From Sanderia malayensis (Eukaryota > Cnidaria > Scyphozoa > Semaeostomeae > Pelagiidae), in the NCBI GenBank assembly GCA_013076295.1, contig RQOL01000772.1:3253087-3317086 (forward strand): 64,000 nucleotides of DNA. Reading direction: 5' to 3'. Made by a program: the position numbers and the translations under genes. Under the pieces are notes generated by a model. It had not been told where the DNA came from. It worked only from the letters and a program-made list of their open reading frames with translations, and did no database searches. Position 1 is the first letter of the stretch. Each line of letters begins with the position of its first letter. Shown here piece after piece: positions 47,912-60,800 of the stretch.

Positions 47912-48831
47912 CTTGTTTACGAAACCGCGTCTTCATAAAAAGCAGGGCATTAATTGGAAACCCAAGCATTTGGTTAGAAAAGTTGGTTTCTCAACGAAAA
48001 TCCATCATGTTTCTCGCCTACCTCACGCTCGGGCAGGTATTTGTTTACATGCATGAGTGCACCGCGACAAGGTCTAATTAACTGCGATAGAAGCAAGGTA
48101 AAATGCATTACTGGTTAGGGTGTGTATCTTATTAAGCAATTCTAGGATAATTAACTGCTTGCCTTGCTGCAATGCAGTGGAATTCCAATAAAGCCAAGCT
48201 TGAAGAGAACAAAATACTATTTTATTCTATTGGGAATTTGTCGAACCGAGGATTAATTGTGCAACGAAGCAGTTCAAGAAACAAGGATTGAATTGCTTCG
48301 TGTAACAATTGAAATGCATAGTGCATTGACATGCGAATCCGAATATCAGTCTCGAAGTAACTTCTAACTCCTCTGATTGGCCAGTAGTTGTTTTTTCTTT
48401 AGGCCATAGGTTGAATAAGAAGACATTTTCATTTCGAACCATTATATATATTTGAAATTTACTTCACATTGCTGCAAATTAAATATTTTATACAACAAAA
48501 TTTAGCGCTGTATGTTAAACCTTACAAAGCATTCAGCTGTGCCGTTTGCATTTAAAAACGACGGATTTATATTGTTAAAAATTGCAATATACAAAATAAA
48601 TACAGAATAAACCTCTCCCTCTGAAGTGTTTAAAATTATCATCAACCGTTACCAAAGATAGAAGTTGATGTATGAAAAACTTACGAAAAACGTTTATAAT
48701 TCCAGCGATATTACATAACATATTATACATAAAACTGTGTCGTGTTACACATTAATGTGCAACTGCACTGTGTTGTTGTATCTTAACAATAAAATGTCGA
48801 ATTGTATGTATCTCGTCTCGTCCCTTAACAA
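47912..48831. other. Spacer between the two secreted-protein genes
   Basis: It holds the promoter of the downstream minus-strand gene and the 3' flank of the upstream one. No exon is supported. A TTTTATT (AATAAAA on the minus strand) near 48219 is the nearest poly(A)-type signal I see for the upstream gene. Confidence 0.4.
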
Positions 48832-51800
48832 TCATCCATCCAGTCTTATCATTGGTCGAATTACATAACCAAGTTCGCCGGTCGGTTTTGTAAATATCTC
48901 TGCAGCATATATCGTGGTTTCCAAATTTAATCTGGCCTCTTTTGGTTTCGCCGTTTCGCCATTACGTTTATCAGTTGGCACAACACCTGGTTTTGTTCCA
49001 TTTAATATTGACTTGGAAGCGAGGCTACCATCCGGTTGATCAGGAGGCGATTGACCTGATTCGGCTTCTAGTTTGTCGGTCTTCGGGGATCCCTTGCTGC
49101 TGCAATAAAACGGTGTATAATAATTGTATAGTGTGTATAGTGCAATAGTATATTGATGGGGGAATTGATGGGTTGATCATGACGCACAGTTCAAAGGATC
49201 AGATGCTTAGTTTGATAGGCATGGAAGTGTGATATATAGAGTTTAACGCCGGTGTATTACATTCTGGTATGGGAAGAAACTATTTGAACAGTGACACACG
49301 GACTTACCTTGCAAACGATGTTTTCAATGCCTTGTAGCATGCCAATACCAATAGGCTTACCAAAACTACAACATCAGCTGGTACTGCAAGACTTTCGCCT
49401 GGAAAGGGAAGCACACGTGTTAATGCTGTATATAATGGCTCATGTTTTAACATAACCCTGAGGTCGTAAAGATGCTGGTACGCGGAAGCCTACCTTTTAT
49501 TACATCTCCGTCACTGTTAGTTCTCTCAAGAGTCGATTGTACTGGATAATAATCAAGTTCTGTTGCTGACGATTCTTCTGGTTTGGTCTCGGGGATATCC
49601 GCATGCACCGTATCTTGGCTATGATTTAATGCATCCTGAAGTATCTCTGGTCGTGAATCAGACTCTGGTTGTGAAGTTGAATCTGCTTGTGAAACAGTAG
49701 CTGTTATCGTTTCAGCTTTTCTCCGCTCACTTTCATCAGTACGAGTAACGCCTTCTAAGTGAGCATCAAGTACAACATGTGATTGTTTTTTAACTCTATC
49801 AGCGTGAATCACATCCTTGAAGAAATCTAAAGGCACTTCAGATTGTTTGTCATTTAATAGGTCAGTCTTACCTCCACCTGAAACATCTTTTCTCTCAGGC
49901 GAATATTCAAAGTGCGTATCAATGAATCCCTTAGTCTTATCTGCATAGACAACTGCTTTACTGCGAGATGCAGATTCGCGGATGGATTGCTTCTGCAACA
50001 CTGATTCCGCATATGTCTCTACAGCGGTTTTCGCATCAAGAGTCACTTGTGGATTTTCAGTCGAAGATTCGTGGTGGGATTCCTTCTGTGATAATAATGA
50101 TGATAACGATGATGTAATAGTGTGCTTTACATTGAAGACTTTTTCATCTGGTTTGGTCGCTTCAAATGGTAATCTGAAGTCACTTAGCGTTTGGAAATGG
50201 GGAATTTGCCTCTTGCTCTCCACTTTATCGAAAGTGGCCTGCTCTGGAACGATGGGCGTTGGAGTAACGACCGCCCAAGCGGAGTTTTATGAGATCGATC
50301 GATTGCTGCACTTTCAAGACTAACAGATTCTGTAACACTAACAGGTTTAATGGTTGTTGCTCCTGTCTTCAATTCACTGGTTTCCGCAGCAAAAGAAACA
50401 GCATCAATTGATGCCTGATCCGCTGCCTTGTCTGCAATGGACACTGCTCTTTCAACCGTAGAGTCAACCGTAGAGTCACTTACTACACTTGAAGCAATAG
50501 GAATATTAACAACATCTTTTTCTTCAGCAAGACCATCACCACGTCCTTGAAGCCTATTCTCACTCTCACGTTGGCTACCTCCAGAAATATTTTGCTGAAG
50601 GTTATCACCAGTTATGGTCGGAAGTATTGATGCCACCAACGTTTCCTGCTGCATGTTAAATTTTTCCTTCAAATTTTCGTCCTTTTCAACATCAGTGAGA
50701 GTTGAAGTTATAGTGGAAGATGTGGAAACATTGTCGTTTATTATTACATGGATGGATTTCTCAACTTTGGAAATGAAAACATGAGTTGAAGTTTCACTTA
50801 GAGGAACTTCGCTGTCTACAAGCGTTGGTACTCCTTCCGAAATTTCCTCAGGAGTACTACTTGTTTCTGGTAAAACTTCTTCGGAAATACTACTTGGTTC
50901 AATTGCTGTTTCAAATGCTTCTAAAACGATATTTCTTTCCTTGGGAATCTCTTCGGGAATGCTACTTCGCTCTGGTAAAACTTCTTCGGAAATACTACTT
51001 GGTTCTTTTGAATTTTCTTCTGAAACGATATTTGTTTCCTTCGGGATCTCTTCGGGAATACTACTTGGTTCTTTTGAAATTTCTTCTGAAACGATATTTG
51101 TTTCCTTCGGGATCTCTTCAGAAATACTACTTGGTTCTTTTGAAATTTCTTCTGAAACGATATTTGTTTCCTTCGGGATCTCTTCGGGAATACTACTTGG
51201 TTCTTTTGAAATTTCTTCTGAAACGATATTTGTTTCCTTCGGGATCTCTTCAGAAATACTATTTGGTTCTTTTGAATTTTCTTCTGAAACTATATTTGTT
51301 TCCTTCGGGATCTCTTCGGGAATACTACTTGGCTCTGGTAAAACTTCTTTGGCAATACTACTTGGTGCTTTTGAAATGTCTTCAGAACTAATATTTGGTT
51401 CGTTAGAAGTTTCTTCAGAAATACCACTTGGCCCGTTTGAATTTTTTTCTGAAACGAAATCTTTTTCCTTGGGAATCTCTTCGGAAATGCTGCTTGTCTT
51501 TTTAGAAATCTCTTCAAGAATACTCTTTGGTTCTTGTAAAGCTTCTTTAGAAACATTAGTTGGTTCCTTTGAAATTTCTTCCGCAATACTCTTTGGTTCT
51601 TTGGAAATCTTATCTGAAATCAGAATTGTTTCTTGGGGAATATTTTCGGGAATACTACTTGTCTTTCCAGAAATTTCTTCAGCAATACTACCTTGTTCTT
51701 TTGAAATCTCTTCGCCAATACTACCTTGTTCTTTTGGAATCTCTTCGCCAATACTACCTTGTTCTTTTGAAATCTCTTCGCCAATACTACCTTGTTCTTT

Positions 51801-53895
51801 TGGAATCTCTTCGCCAATACTACCTTGTTCTTTTGAAATCTCTTCGCCAATACTACCTTCTTCTCTTGGGATCTCTTCGCCAATACTACCTTCTTCTTTT
51901 GAATTCTCTTCACCAATACTGCCTTGTTCTTTTGAAATCTCTTCGCCAATACTACTTGCTTGTTCAGACTTTTTACTGCGGTTACCAACAGTATTTTCTC
52001 TTGACTGTACAATAGTCCATTTAACCCACGAAGACCGCAATAAAAACAACGACAAGAATGGCTGGAATGAAAACCGTTCGCCCGTAGCTCGAGTTGCAAA
52101 TCTTGGGTCACGTTCACTTTGGCCATTAACATTATGAATCATTTCAGCATTCTTCTCTCCTTTGTGGTTGACCGACGGAAATCTGCGTCTGTGTCTAGGG
52201 GCTACGCATTTAACCAATGGTAAAATGTATACGGAGTAATTGGTAAATGTATGAGCTACAAAGAATCTGTTGTGTTTGGAATGCTTTTGTGTTTGTGATT
52301 CGGATGGCCGGCAACTGAGTCTAAATAGCAACCCAACAGGCCTCAATGAATGCATTCCAATTTTAGCAGAGTTAAAGAACTTGGCATAGCTCAAAGGCTG
52401 GGTAGTTTCTTTAAGCTTTTCTTTAGAACTCTGTCCTACTGGAACATCTTTGCATTTTGAATCTTTAGACAGGCATTTTAATCGCAACAATACCCAGAAA
52501 GGAATATATGAGAAATTAGAATTGCTTGCATGCGTGAATAGTTTTTTTATTTTCAAATAATTTCTTTCCTTTTCTTCTGCTCTGCTTGTTAAATATTCCT
52601 GACTACTACTACTTTCAGGACCAGCCAGAAATTGCTTGCTAATTTGTGCTGCATTTTGCATTTGTTTCTGTGATTCATTTTCATGGCCAATCTTGTCTAA
52701 TCTCTGTTCTTCCTTTCTACTATCTCGGAGTTTCTTAACCTTAATTCCCGCATTCCTACTTCTCTCTTCATCTAACATCAATGAATCATAACCTTCTTTA
52801 ACACCTTCATCTTTTCCTTCTAATAGCTTTTTTATGTAAGCTGATTCATTATAACAGAGCAATACATTATTTGTCCATTGTCGAAGACGAAATATCTCCA
52901 GCATTATAAACTCCTTATAAGTTGTTTTACTTTGGACATTTCTCAGCAGAACAATTGTCTTTTTCTTTGAGCATGTAGTGCATAGTCCTTCCTTGTTTTT
53001 GACAAACTGCTTTCTTCTTTTGACCAATGTCTCTATTCTCACCCGCTTCGCATTGAAATTTTGATTAGAGCACTGACAACGTGACTTGTAAACTTTAAAA
53101 ATGTTTTCGTACATAAAGTTATAATAGTGTGTTTGACTTGCATAAGTATCTTTGTTTGAAATTGTTTCTACTTTTCCACAATTAATACAATTGTCATCAT
53201 TTCTCTTTTGCATGGAAGTAAACACAGAACTTATCCAACTGTAAACATTATGATAAATGTTACCAATGAAATTTCTTTCTTTTGGCAGAAATTCTTTGTT
53301 GCTATTTTCACAATCAAACTGTGACACTCTGTTGATGAAACATTTTGGCTGCTTTGATGGGTTGTGAGATAAATTTGTTCTTTCATTCATATAACAAGGA
53401 TTTACTATTGGAATGTAAACAAGTCTTTTCTTTTCACATTTTAAACAAATATTATTACTTTTCAAGTCTCTATCATATTGTGTATCTGAAAGAAAGGATA
53501 TGTAGAGAATTGTAAAAATTTGTAAATATGTACAACACGCCAAGAGTTATTGGGCGAGTCTGCCTTCTGTTGACCGATAGAATATATGGTATATGGTAAA
53601 TACTCAATGCTATAAATCGCCTTGATCTTTTACATAAACTGTCTGCCTTAATTCTGAAGTAATTTAAAAGAATTATTTGAAACTTCGCGCCAGTCTGTGC
53701 TATTATACAGCACTATCTGGAAACATAATAACAAGTCTTTTGTTGGTTGTAATCCCTGCCCTGGAGTGGAGGCCCAAGTCTTGCCAAACATAAATTCTGT
53801 CTCAACCTGATCTTACCTTTGCGATCCAGTAATTCTTCTGAGACCAACATTTGCGTGAGCAATAGCCCTGCGAAAAGCCTTGAAATGGCATTCAT
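48832..53895 (-). CDS. Unrecognised type I membrane protein: signal peptide, CxxC modules, acidic repeats, TM
   Basis: Exon 1 (53895-53817) codes MNAISRLFAGLLLTQMLV..., a signal peptide. Exon 2 (53485-49494) joins in phase 1 and is one open frame for ~1,070 codons. Exon 3 (49398-49308) carries a hydrophobic span, VVVLVSLLVLACYKAL, followed by exon 4 (49099-48832), a polar ~90-residue tail ending GYVIRPMIRLDG and TGA. Residues ~38-235 hold CxxC motifs (CLKC, CINC, CQC, CTTC). Two of these begin a gapless 31-residue duplicate with C-x2-C-x-K-x3-I, then T-x-Y-x2-F-x4-I-F. Residues ~535-870 are Glu/Ser/Pro/Ile repeats: 11-residue SIGEEISKEQG units, then 22-residue SSIPEEIPKETNIVSEEISK units. One frame change is needed near 50275-50290, where the C-terminal part (ATFDKVESKRQIPHFQTL) continues in the next frame. 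The predicted length is about 1,480 aa. I cannot name a family. The N-terminus faces outside and the tail inside the cell, if the TM is real. Confidence 0.7.
50940..51350 (-). repeat. 66-bp coding repeat (22-residue units)
   Basis: Five to six units of 66 bp encode SSIPEEIPKETNIVSEE-type peptides with ISKEP / NSKEP alternation. Base-level identity between units is high, so the expansion is recent. Confidence 0.85.
51680..51965 (-). repeat. 33-bp coding repeat (11-residue units)
   Basis: About nine units encode SIGEEISKEQG or SIGEEIPKEQG in near-strict alternation, so the effective period is 66 bp, the same as the neighbouring array. Confidence 0.85.
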
Positions 53896-54203
53896 TTCTC
53901 AAAAACCAGGGGTATTTTTGTGAAATCTGAAACAACTTCATCACAAAAGTGCCAACCATCAACCAAACCACGTTGAATGAAAGAAAAACATCATTGAAAA
54001 ACTGAAAACTGAAAAGGTAGGGGGATGTCATGTAAGCGCATTACGTCGTTGATTTATAAGTGATTTCTTTCACCTTTCAAATGTAAAGTACTGCATTTTA
54101 TACTTAAAAAATGAAAAAATTATATTTGCTTATGCATTTTATTCATATCTACAATATCTCCATGCACAAATTGAGCTACTTAAACGTTTGAAATTGCCTC
54201 AAG

Positions 54204-54514
54204 CAGTGGCGTCGCCACGGGGTGGACTGGGGTGGACATGTCCACCCCAGTTTTCTCAGAGGTCGATTTTCTAATTTCTCGAAATCCGTTGAAAAAACTT
54301 TGGGGGGTGATGTTCATTCACTCAGAACATCTGGGTGTGCAGCTTTCCTCTTTGATGCCCACTGTTACGAAAAATGCTGCTTGACAAAACTGCTTTTCCA
54401 AAATTTTCTAAATAGTTCAAAAATGCTAAAAAGGGCGTTTCCCATGTTTTCCGAGAGTCTGAAGGGCCCCTCGTTTTTGTCCACCCCAGTTTTTTCGGGC
54501 TGGCGACGCCCCTG
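54204..54514. mobile_element. hAT-type MITE with 8-bp target duplication (311 bp)
   Basis: It starts CAGTGGCGTCGCCA and ends TGGCGACGCCCCTG, the classic hAT end motif, and is flanked by GCCTCAAG at 54196-54203 and 54515-54522. Subterminal TGTCCACCCCAGTTTT copies sit near both ends. No transposase. Confidence 0.93.
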
Positions 54515-54636
54515 GCCTCAAGGGCATCAACAAAGCAACAAATTCCCCCCAAGCTAACCCCAAATCCCATCAATCGTGCGAAGCCATTGCATTGTTGTGC
54601 ATTGCGCATATTGAGTTGAATTCTTGTGAATCGCCA

Positions 54637-54649
54637 GCCGCCATCTTTT
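54637..54649 (+). promoter_or_regulatory. YY1-like site upstream of AP-beta
   Basis: GCCGCCATCTTTT matches the YY1 core CCGCCATNTT, about 165 bp before the AP-beta ATG. In animals such sites often sit at or just after the transcription start. Confidence 0.55.
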
Positions 54650-54811
54650 GGATTGTGGTATTCATTCTGTTTCAGTTCAGTCACACTTTTGAGTACATAT
54701 CCTAGCAGTAAATTGTCCCGTTGGAGAATTTTCTCGTCAATTACAGCTTCTACGAAAAGAAAGGTAAAGATATTGAAGTAAATTTCCGTCAGGAAATAGA
54801 AGAATTACAAA

Positions 54812-57800
54812 ATGAGGTGAGTGCATGCCACGCCTTCCTTTCTTCTTCCTGATAGGGCCTAGCCGCAGAAATTCGATGTTACGTGTCACGTGAGGTATAT
54901 TGGTGAGGCTGTTAGGATTTTGTCTCAATAGACAACTTAGACTTTATGTTATCTTAAGGTTTGAAAAATATATGTTGACAAATTAAAGGCTATACGATTG
55001 AGTTATGTATAGTTTGACTTCAGATTACACAGGCTTTTTCTCTGTATCTCCCACCTTCATGTATTTGACCCACATACTTGCTTAAGACAATTGTTTGTCA
55101 CTGTATTTTTAGTCAGGTAACTGATTCATTATTATGGCATATGCATATATCCGCAAACTTGAATCAAATGCGTTATTTCAATTTTAGTAAGTTCAATACC
55201 AGCAAGCAAACTGACTCAAAATACTTCACAACAACAAAGAAAGGTAAGCTTGAACCAATCCTTCTGAAATTTTTACGCAAACATTGAAAAAATCCATAAA
55301 GCTACAGTAAAAGTCCACAGAAAACTTATGAATCTACTTTTTATGCTTTGATGAATATATTCTTAGGTGAGATCTATGAATTGAAAGGGGAGTTGAACAG
55401 TGACAAGAAGGAGAGAAAAAAGGAGGCAGTCAAGAAGGTCATTGCTTCTATGACTGTTGGAAAGGATGTCAGGTATTCGCCAGTTTTCTATTCTTCATCT
55501 AACTCATTGGGCATGTAAGCCATTACGATCAAAATTGTTTCGATGTGATCCACTTTATTACCTGTTAAATGCAATTTGACTTCCAGTGCACTGTTTCCTG
55601 ATGTTGTCAACTGCATGCAGACAGACAATCTGGAGCTGAAAAAACTGGTTTATTTGTATTTAATGAACTATGCAAAATCTCAACCAGACATGGCTATTAT
55701 GGCAGTGAACACTTTTGTCAGGGTATGTTTAGTTGTTCATGTCTTTATCTTTTATGTGTGATCAGTACCATCGAGAGGGGGGTAGCCGGGGTAAATTCCG
55801 GGGCTCGGGTCTCAAGAAAGGCTAGCGAAACGTTTTGCTAACGCAAAGCAATTCTAAAACAGATGCTTTTTTGTTTATATCCCCAGGGCCCGAGCTGGCT
55901 CTCGACAGGCCCGTGTGTGATATGTGTCTGAAGTCTTCTGTGTATTTCCTGAAGTCTTCTGTGTATTTCCTGAAGTCTACTTCTGTGTAATAATAATAAT
56001 TATGAATGGAATTAAGTGATACTCAGTGAAAAAGACGAATGATTTGCTGCAACTTTCATTCAATATACCGCTCTACACACATGTGTATTGAGCACTATTC
56101 AACAGTGTAAAAGTTCTTCTTATTATAATTATGAATGGATTGCTATTTTGTGTTCTTTCCATCCAGGATTGTGAAGATCCAAATCCATTGATCAGAGCTT
56201 TAGCTGTCCGCACCATGGGCTGTATCAGAGTGGACAAGATAACCGAGTACCTTTGTGAGCCATTGCGCAAATGCTTGAAAGATGAGGACCCATACGTGAG
56301 AAAAACTGCTGCTGTTTGCGTGGCCAAGTTACATGACATCAACTCATCATTGGTTGAAGATCAAGGATTTCTGGAGACCCTCAGAGATCTGTTATCAGAC
56401 TCCAACCCAATGGTAAGGTTTTTTGATGTAGTGTGTGCATCTAACAAACGGCTGATTTAGTGTGGTGAAGTTCATTTATGCGACAGGCGATCTTCAATCA
56501 ATGTCATGGCAGTCATTACTGTTGCTCTTGCCTGATAATTACAGCAAACATCTCTACGTAAAATGCAACGTTAAGACCATCGTACAAAACGCCTTTTTGA
56601 CTCCACGGTTTACCTTTTTGCCTGTGTTCGTAATCGTGTTTGACCCATTGTTTAATTGGAATGTAACCATTGTCTCAAACAAAATCTATTGTTTGCGACC
56701 CATGTCTATGAATATAGAGCTATGATAGGCCAAGCCATGCTTATGTTTTACGAAATGCTTTTGAAAGTCAGTTTTTAGGACCACTTGTTTTCGGTCCTAT
56801 TGATATGGTTTCTGGGTTTTGATTTTCGAAATTTCTTTTGTTTCAGGTGGTTGCTAATGCAGTAGCGGCACTGGCTGAAATTGCAGATACCTCCCCTGCT
56901 GCTGCGCAGTACTTTGAAATCAATCCACAGACTATTAACAAGTTGCTCACTGCTTTGAACGAATGCACAGAGTAAGTGGCGCAAGACTTCTTTTGGCGAG
57001 TTTGCAACATGTTGCAGTTAGCATCAAGCCTGTAACACGTTGCAGTTAGCATCAAGCCTGCAACATGTTGCAGTTCGCATCCAGCCTGTAACACGTTGCA
57101 TTTAGCATCAAGTCTGCAACATGTTGCAGCTCGCATCAAGCCTGCAACATGTTGCAGTTAAGCATCAAGCCTGCAATACGTTGAGAAAACCAACACGTTG
57201 CAAGCATGGTTATTTCTGAGCTTTGATGAGTGCGGAACTGCAAAGTGATACACAAAGCCCCACAGTTAGACAAAGAGATATTGGCATCGAATATGTATTT
57301 CGGGAGCTGTAGAGTTGTGTTTGTTTTTGAATGAGATTTTTTGGTTTCTAGGTGGGGGCAAATCTTCATCTTGGATTCATTGGCTACTTACACGCCGAAA
57401 GACGAAAAAGAAGCTCAAAGGTGTGAATAGTTTGAATTTCATTACTTTAACAATTTATTCATTCAAATGACTTCTTTATTGTTGTTATTGATTTTGTGAG
57501 CTACGTATTGGCATTTTAGAGAAGAATTTTTTCGTTAAGTCACTCATTTAATCGCTTTTTATTTCAGCATTTGTGAGCGTGTAACTCCAAGGCTTTCTCA
57601 TGCAAATGCTGCTGTTGTCCTTTCTGCTGTCAAGGTAAGTCCAAGCGCATCACCGTAACCTTAGCTTAGTTTACGGCCGTATGCTACACACAGTAATGTT
57701 TATGGCCGTATGCTACATCAGTAAAAACCCGCATATAAGAACTTACTTTCAGAGCCTTTCGGCTACAATTTCTTCTCACAACAATAGAAGAAACAATGCA

Positions 57801-60800
57801 GTAAACATCCGCATATAAGAACTTACTTTCAGAGCCTTTCGGCTACACTTTCTTCTCACAACAATAGAAGAAACAATACAGTATACACCCGCATATAACA
57901 ACCAGTGAATTAAGAACCTTCCAGGCTGAAAACTTTGCTCAAAGCAATAGAAGAGACAATACGCTATTGTATTTGAACAATAGGTTGGATGCAGAATTCA
58001 CAGGTTCTTATACGCGGGTGTTCACTGTAGCCTATTGTGTTTGAACAATAGCCTGGATACAAAGTTTTACAGATCATGCAAGCGGGTCTTAACTGTAGAT
58101 TTGTTTTTCTACCAAAATTGTTTGGTTTAATCTTTATTATAATTATTTTTACTTTGTTTTTCGAGGTTTTGATGAAATTTATGGAAATGATGACACAAAG
58201 TTCGCAATTCATGACCAGCTTGACGAAAAAGTTGTCACCTCCCCTAGGTTTGTCAACTTCTCAAATTTTATTAAGGCTCTAATAGCGCTGTATATGTTTA
58301 GCTATTAAAAACTAAGCTATTAAAAATTAAAAATTAAAAATGGAATAATTGTTTGGCTGATGATTGACCTTGAGGTTTTGCTTTTAATTATTCTGTAATA
58401 TTTATAATCGGTCTGTTTACGCTCATCTAAACGTTGAATGAAGATAACGGCCGGATAAAGGTATCGAATGTTGTACACTGTGAAATCGCGGTCAGAGTCC
58501 ACTATATGTAGCGCGTAGATACGTCATGTAGATGCCTTGCGTAGATACCGCATGCATGCTTGTCTAGAAGCTCAATGGTTAATGTAACATAAATGTAAAC
58601 TAGTCAGTCTTACACTTCAGTATCTCTAAGTCTTAAGATCTTCTATTTTCTAGTTACACTGCTGTCTGCTGAGCCCGAGATTCAATACGTTGCGCTACGA
58701 AACATCAACCTAATCGTGCAGAAAAGGTTAGTTGTCGTATGATCACTGTGAATCCACCCCCCACCTTCTACTTCTTCTATCAAATTACTTTGCAAAGCCT
58801 TACAGCATTAATGCAAAGGGGACCTGAGGCTTGGTTGGTCCGCGTATATTTGGGTTGAAGCTTCGAGAAGTAGCTCCATTCTTTGTCAGTTGATAGCTTG
58901 ATGGTTTTGTGACAAAGTTGTTACTGTCAAGAGCAGTAGTCCTCCTAGACACTCATCTCCTAATCATTATTATGCTAGTTGATTGATTATTCTGTGTGGG
59001 TGTCTATTGCCAGATGTTTTAGTTGAGTTATCATTTTTTTGGATTCTTATGGATTCATTTACCCTGTCATTCTCTTTTTTAAATTTATGATTCTATTTAA
59101 GAATATTTTGTTGGGTGTGTCGATAACATTCAACCTCCAATCAAATTATCTTCACAAACGAGGCTCTCGCCTCGCGATGTGTCTGAGACCTGTCTGAAAA
59201 TTAACTATTGCGACGACTGTTGTTGAAGACTGATGTATGCATACTGATTACACTTAGATAACATTGCTTTGGGCGTTTCATTGGATGACGAGACCTGCTT
59301 TGTGTACTTGAATGTTTCCTTATTGTCTGGTAGGCTTGTGAAGTGCTTGTTGAATCCTATATTGAAATGCTACTGTTGTTAACAGACAAGACAGTGTTTT
59401 ATGATCTTGTTTCTTTAAGTAGTTCTGTGTTCAACTCGCTGCACCATTTGATATTTATCGACTGACTGGAATGCTATTCTGAGCCACATTTGATAGATCA
59501 TTACCTGGATTCTTTCCATCCCTAATAGTTATTTCAATAGACTGTTGCTCTGTGCCTGGTTAATTTCCATGCCCAAGGTTAGCCTCAATTAAATACTTGG
59601 ATTGACTGGAAACCTGGGCAGACAGGTTTTGTTTCCAAAACCAGTCTTTGTCTGGTGCAAATGCAGATTTCCAGACACGCTTACTGGAATATGAAGGGAA
59701 ACAAGGCTTTTTCCAGTCACTATCATTTCCGTCGAGATCATAAGCCTTTTATTTGATCCGATGATAACTTTTCAGACAGATGTTGTCTGGCAAAAGTATT
59801 TGCACAGAGCTCTGAATTAGGTGGTGCTTACTTGAATACTGCTGGAATTATTAACTGATATCCTTCTTACATTTTTATTGCAATTTATTCACTCACAGCT
59901 AGATTTCCTTAGGGCTTTATCCTGCAGGTCGGCAATGATTCGTCTATTTCAATGTGCATATATTTTTATGTTTGACATCTTCCTATCGTTATTACTGTCT
60001 TGAAATAATCACTAACTAGAATCCTTTAATTATTTGAACTTTACTTTGGTGCAAACATTATTTTGAAACCATCTCTGGTCCTTTCTTTTCTTTGTTTGAT
60101 TCATTGTGGTTCGCTGATGCTTCTTCTCATGCTCATTTCTCCCATTTTACTGAAGCTCATTTTCATAATTTATAGACGAAGGATTATTGTGCTCATGATA
60201 TTACTAGTATTTCTTATTTTCTTGTATTTCAATCATTTATTGATAGATAAATGACACCACACACTCTCCAGCTCACTAATTTGTTGTTGTTAAGACACGT
60301 GATCGAATTAAAATTTGTATGCGGTGCTATTTCTTATTATTGTATTTTCCATTTCAGGCCAGACATATTGAAACATGAAATAAAGGCGTTCTTCGTCAAA
60401 TACAATGACCCGATCTACGTCAAACTGGAGAAGCTTGACATCATGATAAGACTTGCTACACAACAGAATATCGGCCAAGTTCTTGCTGAATTGAAAGAGT
60501 AAGACCAATGCCATTATGAATTTGTATTTTTGTTGCATATGTCCAAGTAGTGACCCGATGCTTCTGCAATATATCGTTTGCTTGCCTACGAAATGAGTTA
60601 CCTACTTTCCCCATTTACATATCTACACATATGCAATTGTGGACAAACGTCTTGGGACACTGCGAGTTTTCCACGCGCATCCTCCATCTCTCTCCTCCCC
60701 CAGGCAATGTTACACAGAGATCATGTTAGCCCGATGTAAAATCGTGTAATCTCATTGATTGTTTTTTTAGATATGCCACTGAAGTTGATGTCGACTTCGT

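Larger units (their letters stand above)
53896..54811. promoter_or_regulatory. Bidirectional intergenic region between the membrane gene and AP-beta
   Basis: The two start codons point away from each other and lie ~0.9 kb apart. The AP-beta side holds GCCGCCATCTTTTGG (about 54637-54651), a YY1-type element typical of housekeeping start sites. The middle is occupied by the hAT MITE. The rest is AT-rich. Confidence 0.55.

Noticed and set aside
52020..52085. Out-of-frame membrane-like peptide (VFIPAILVVVFIAVFVG) within the membrane gene
   Set aside because: It sits in a ~29-codon window closed by stops on both sides, while the main frame is open throughout. A spliced exon there has no clear support.
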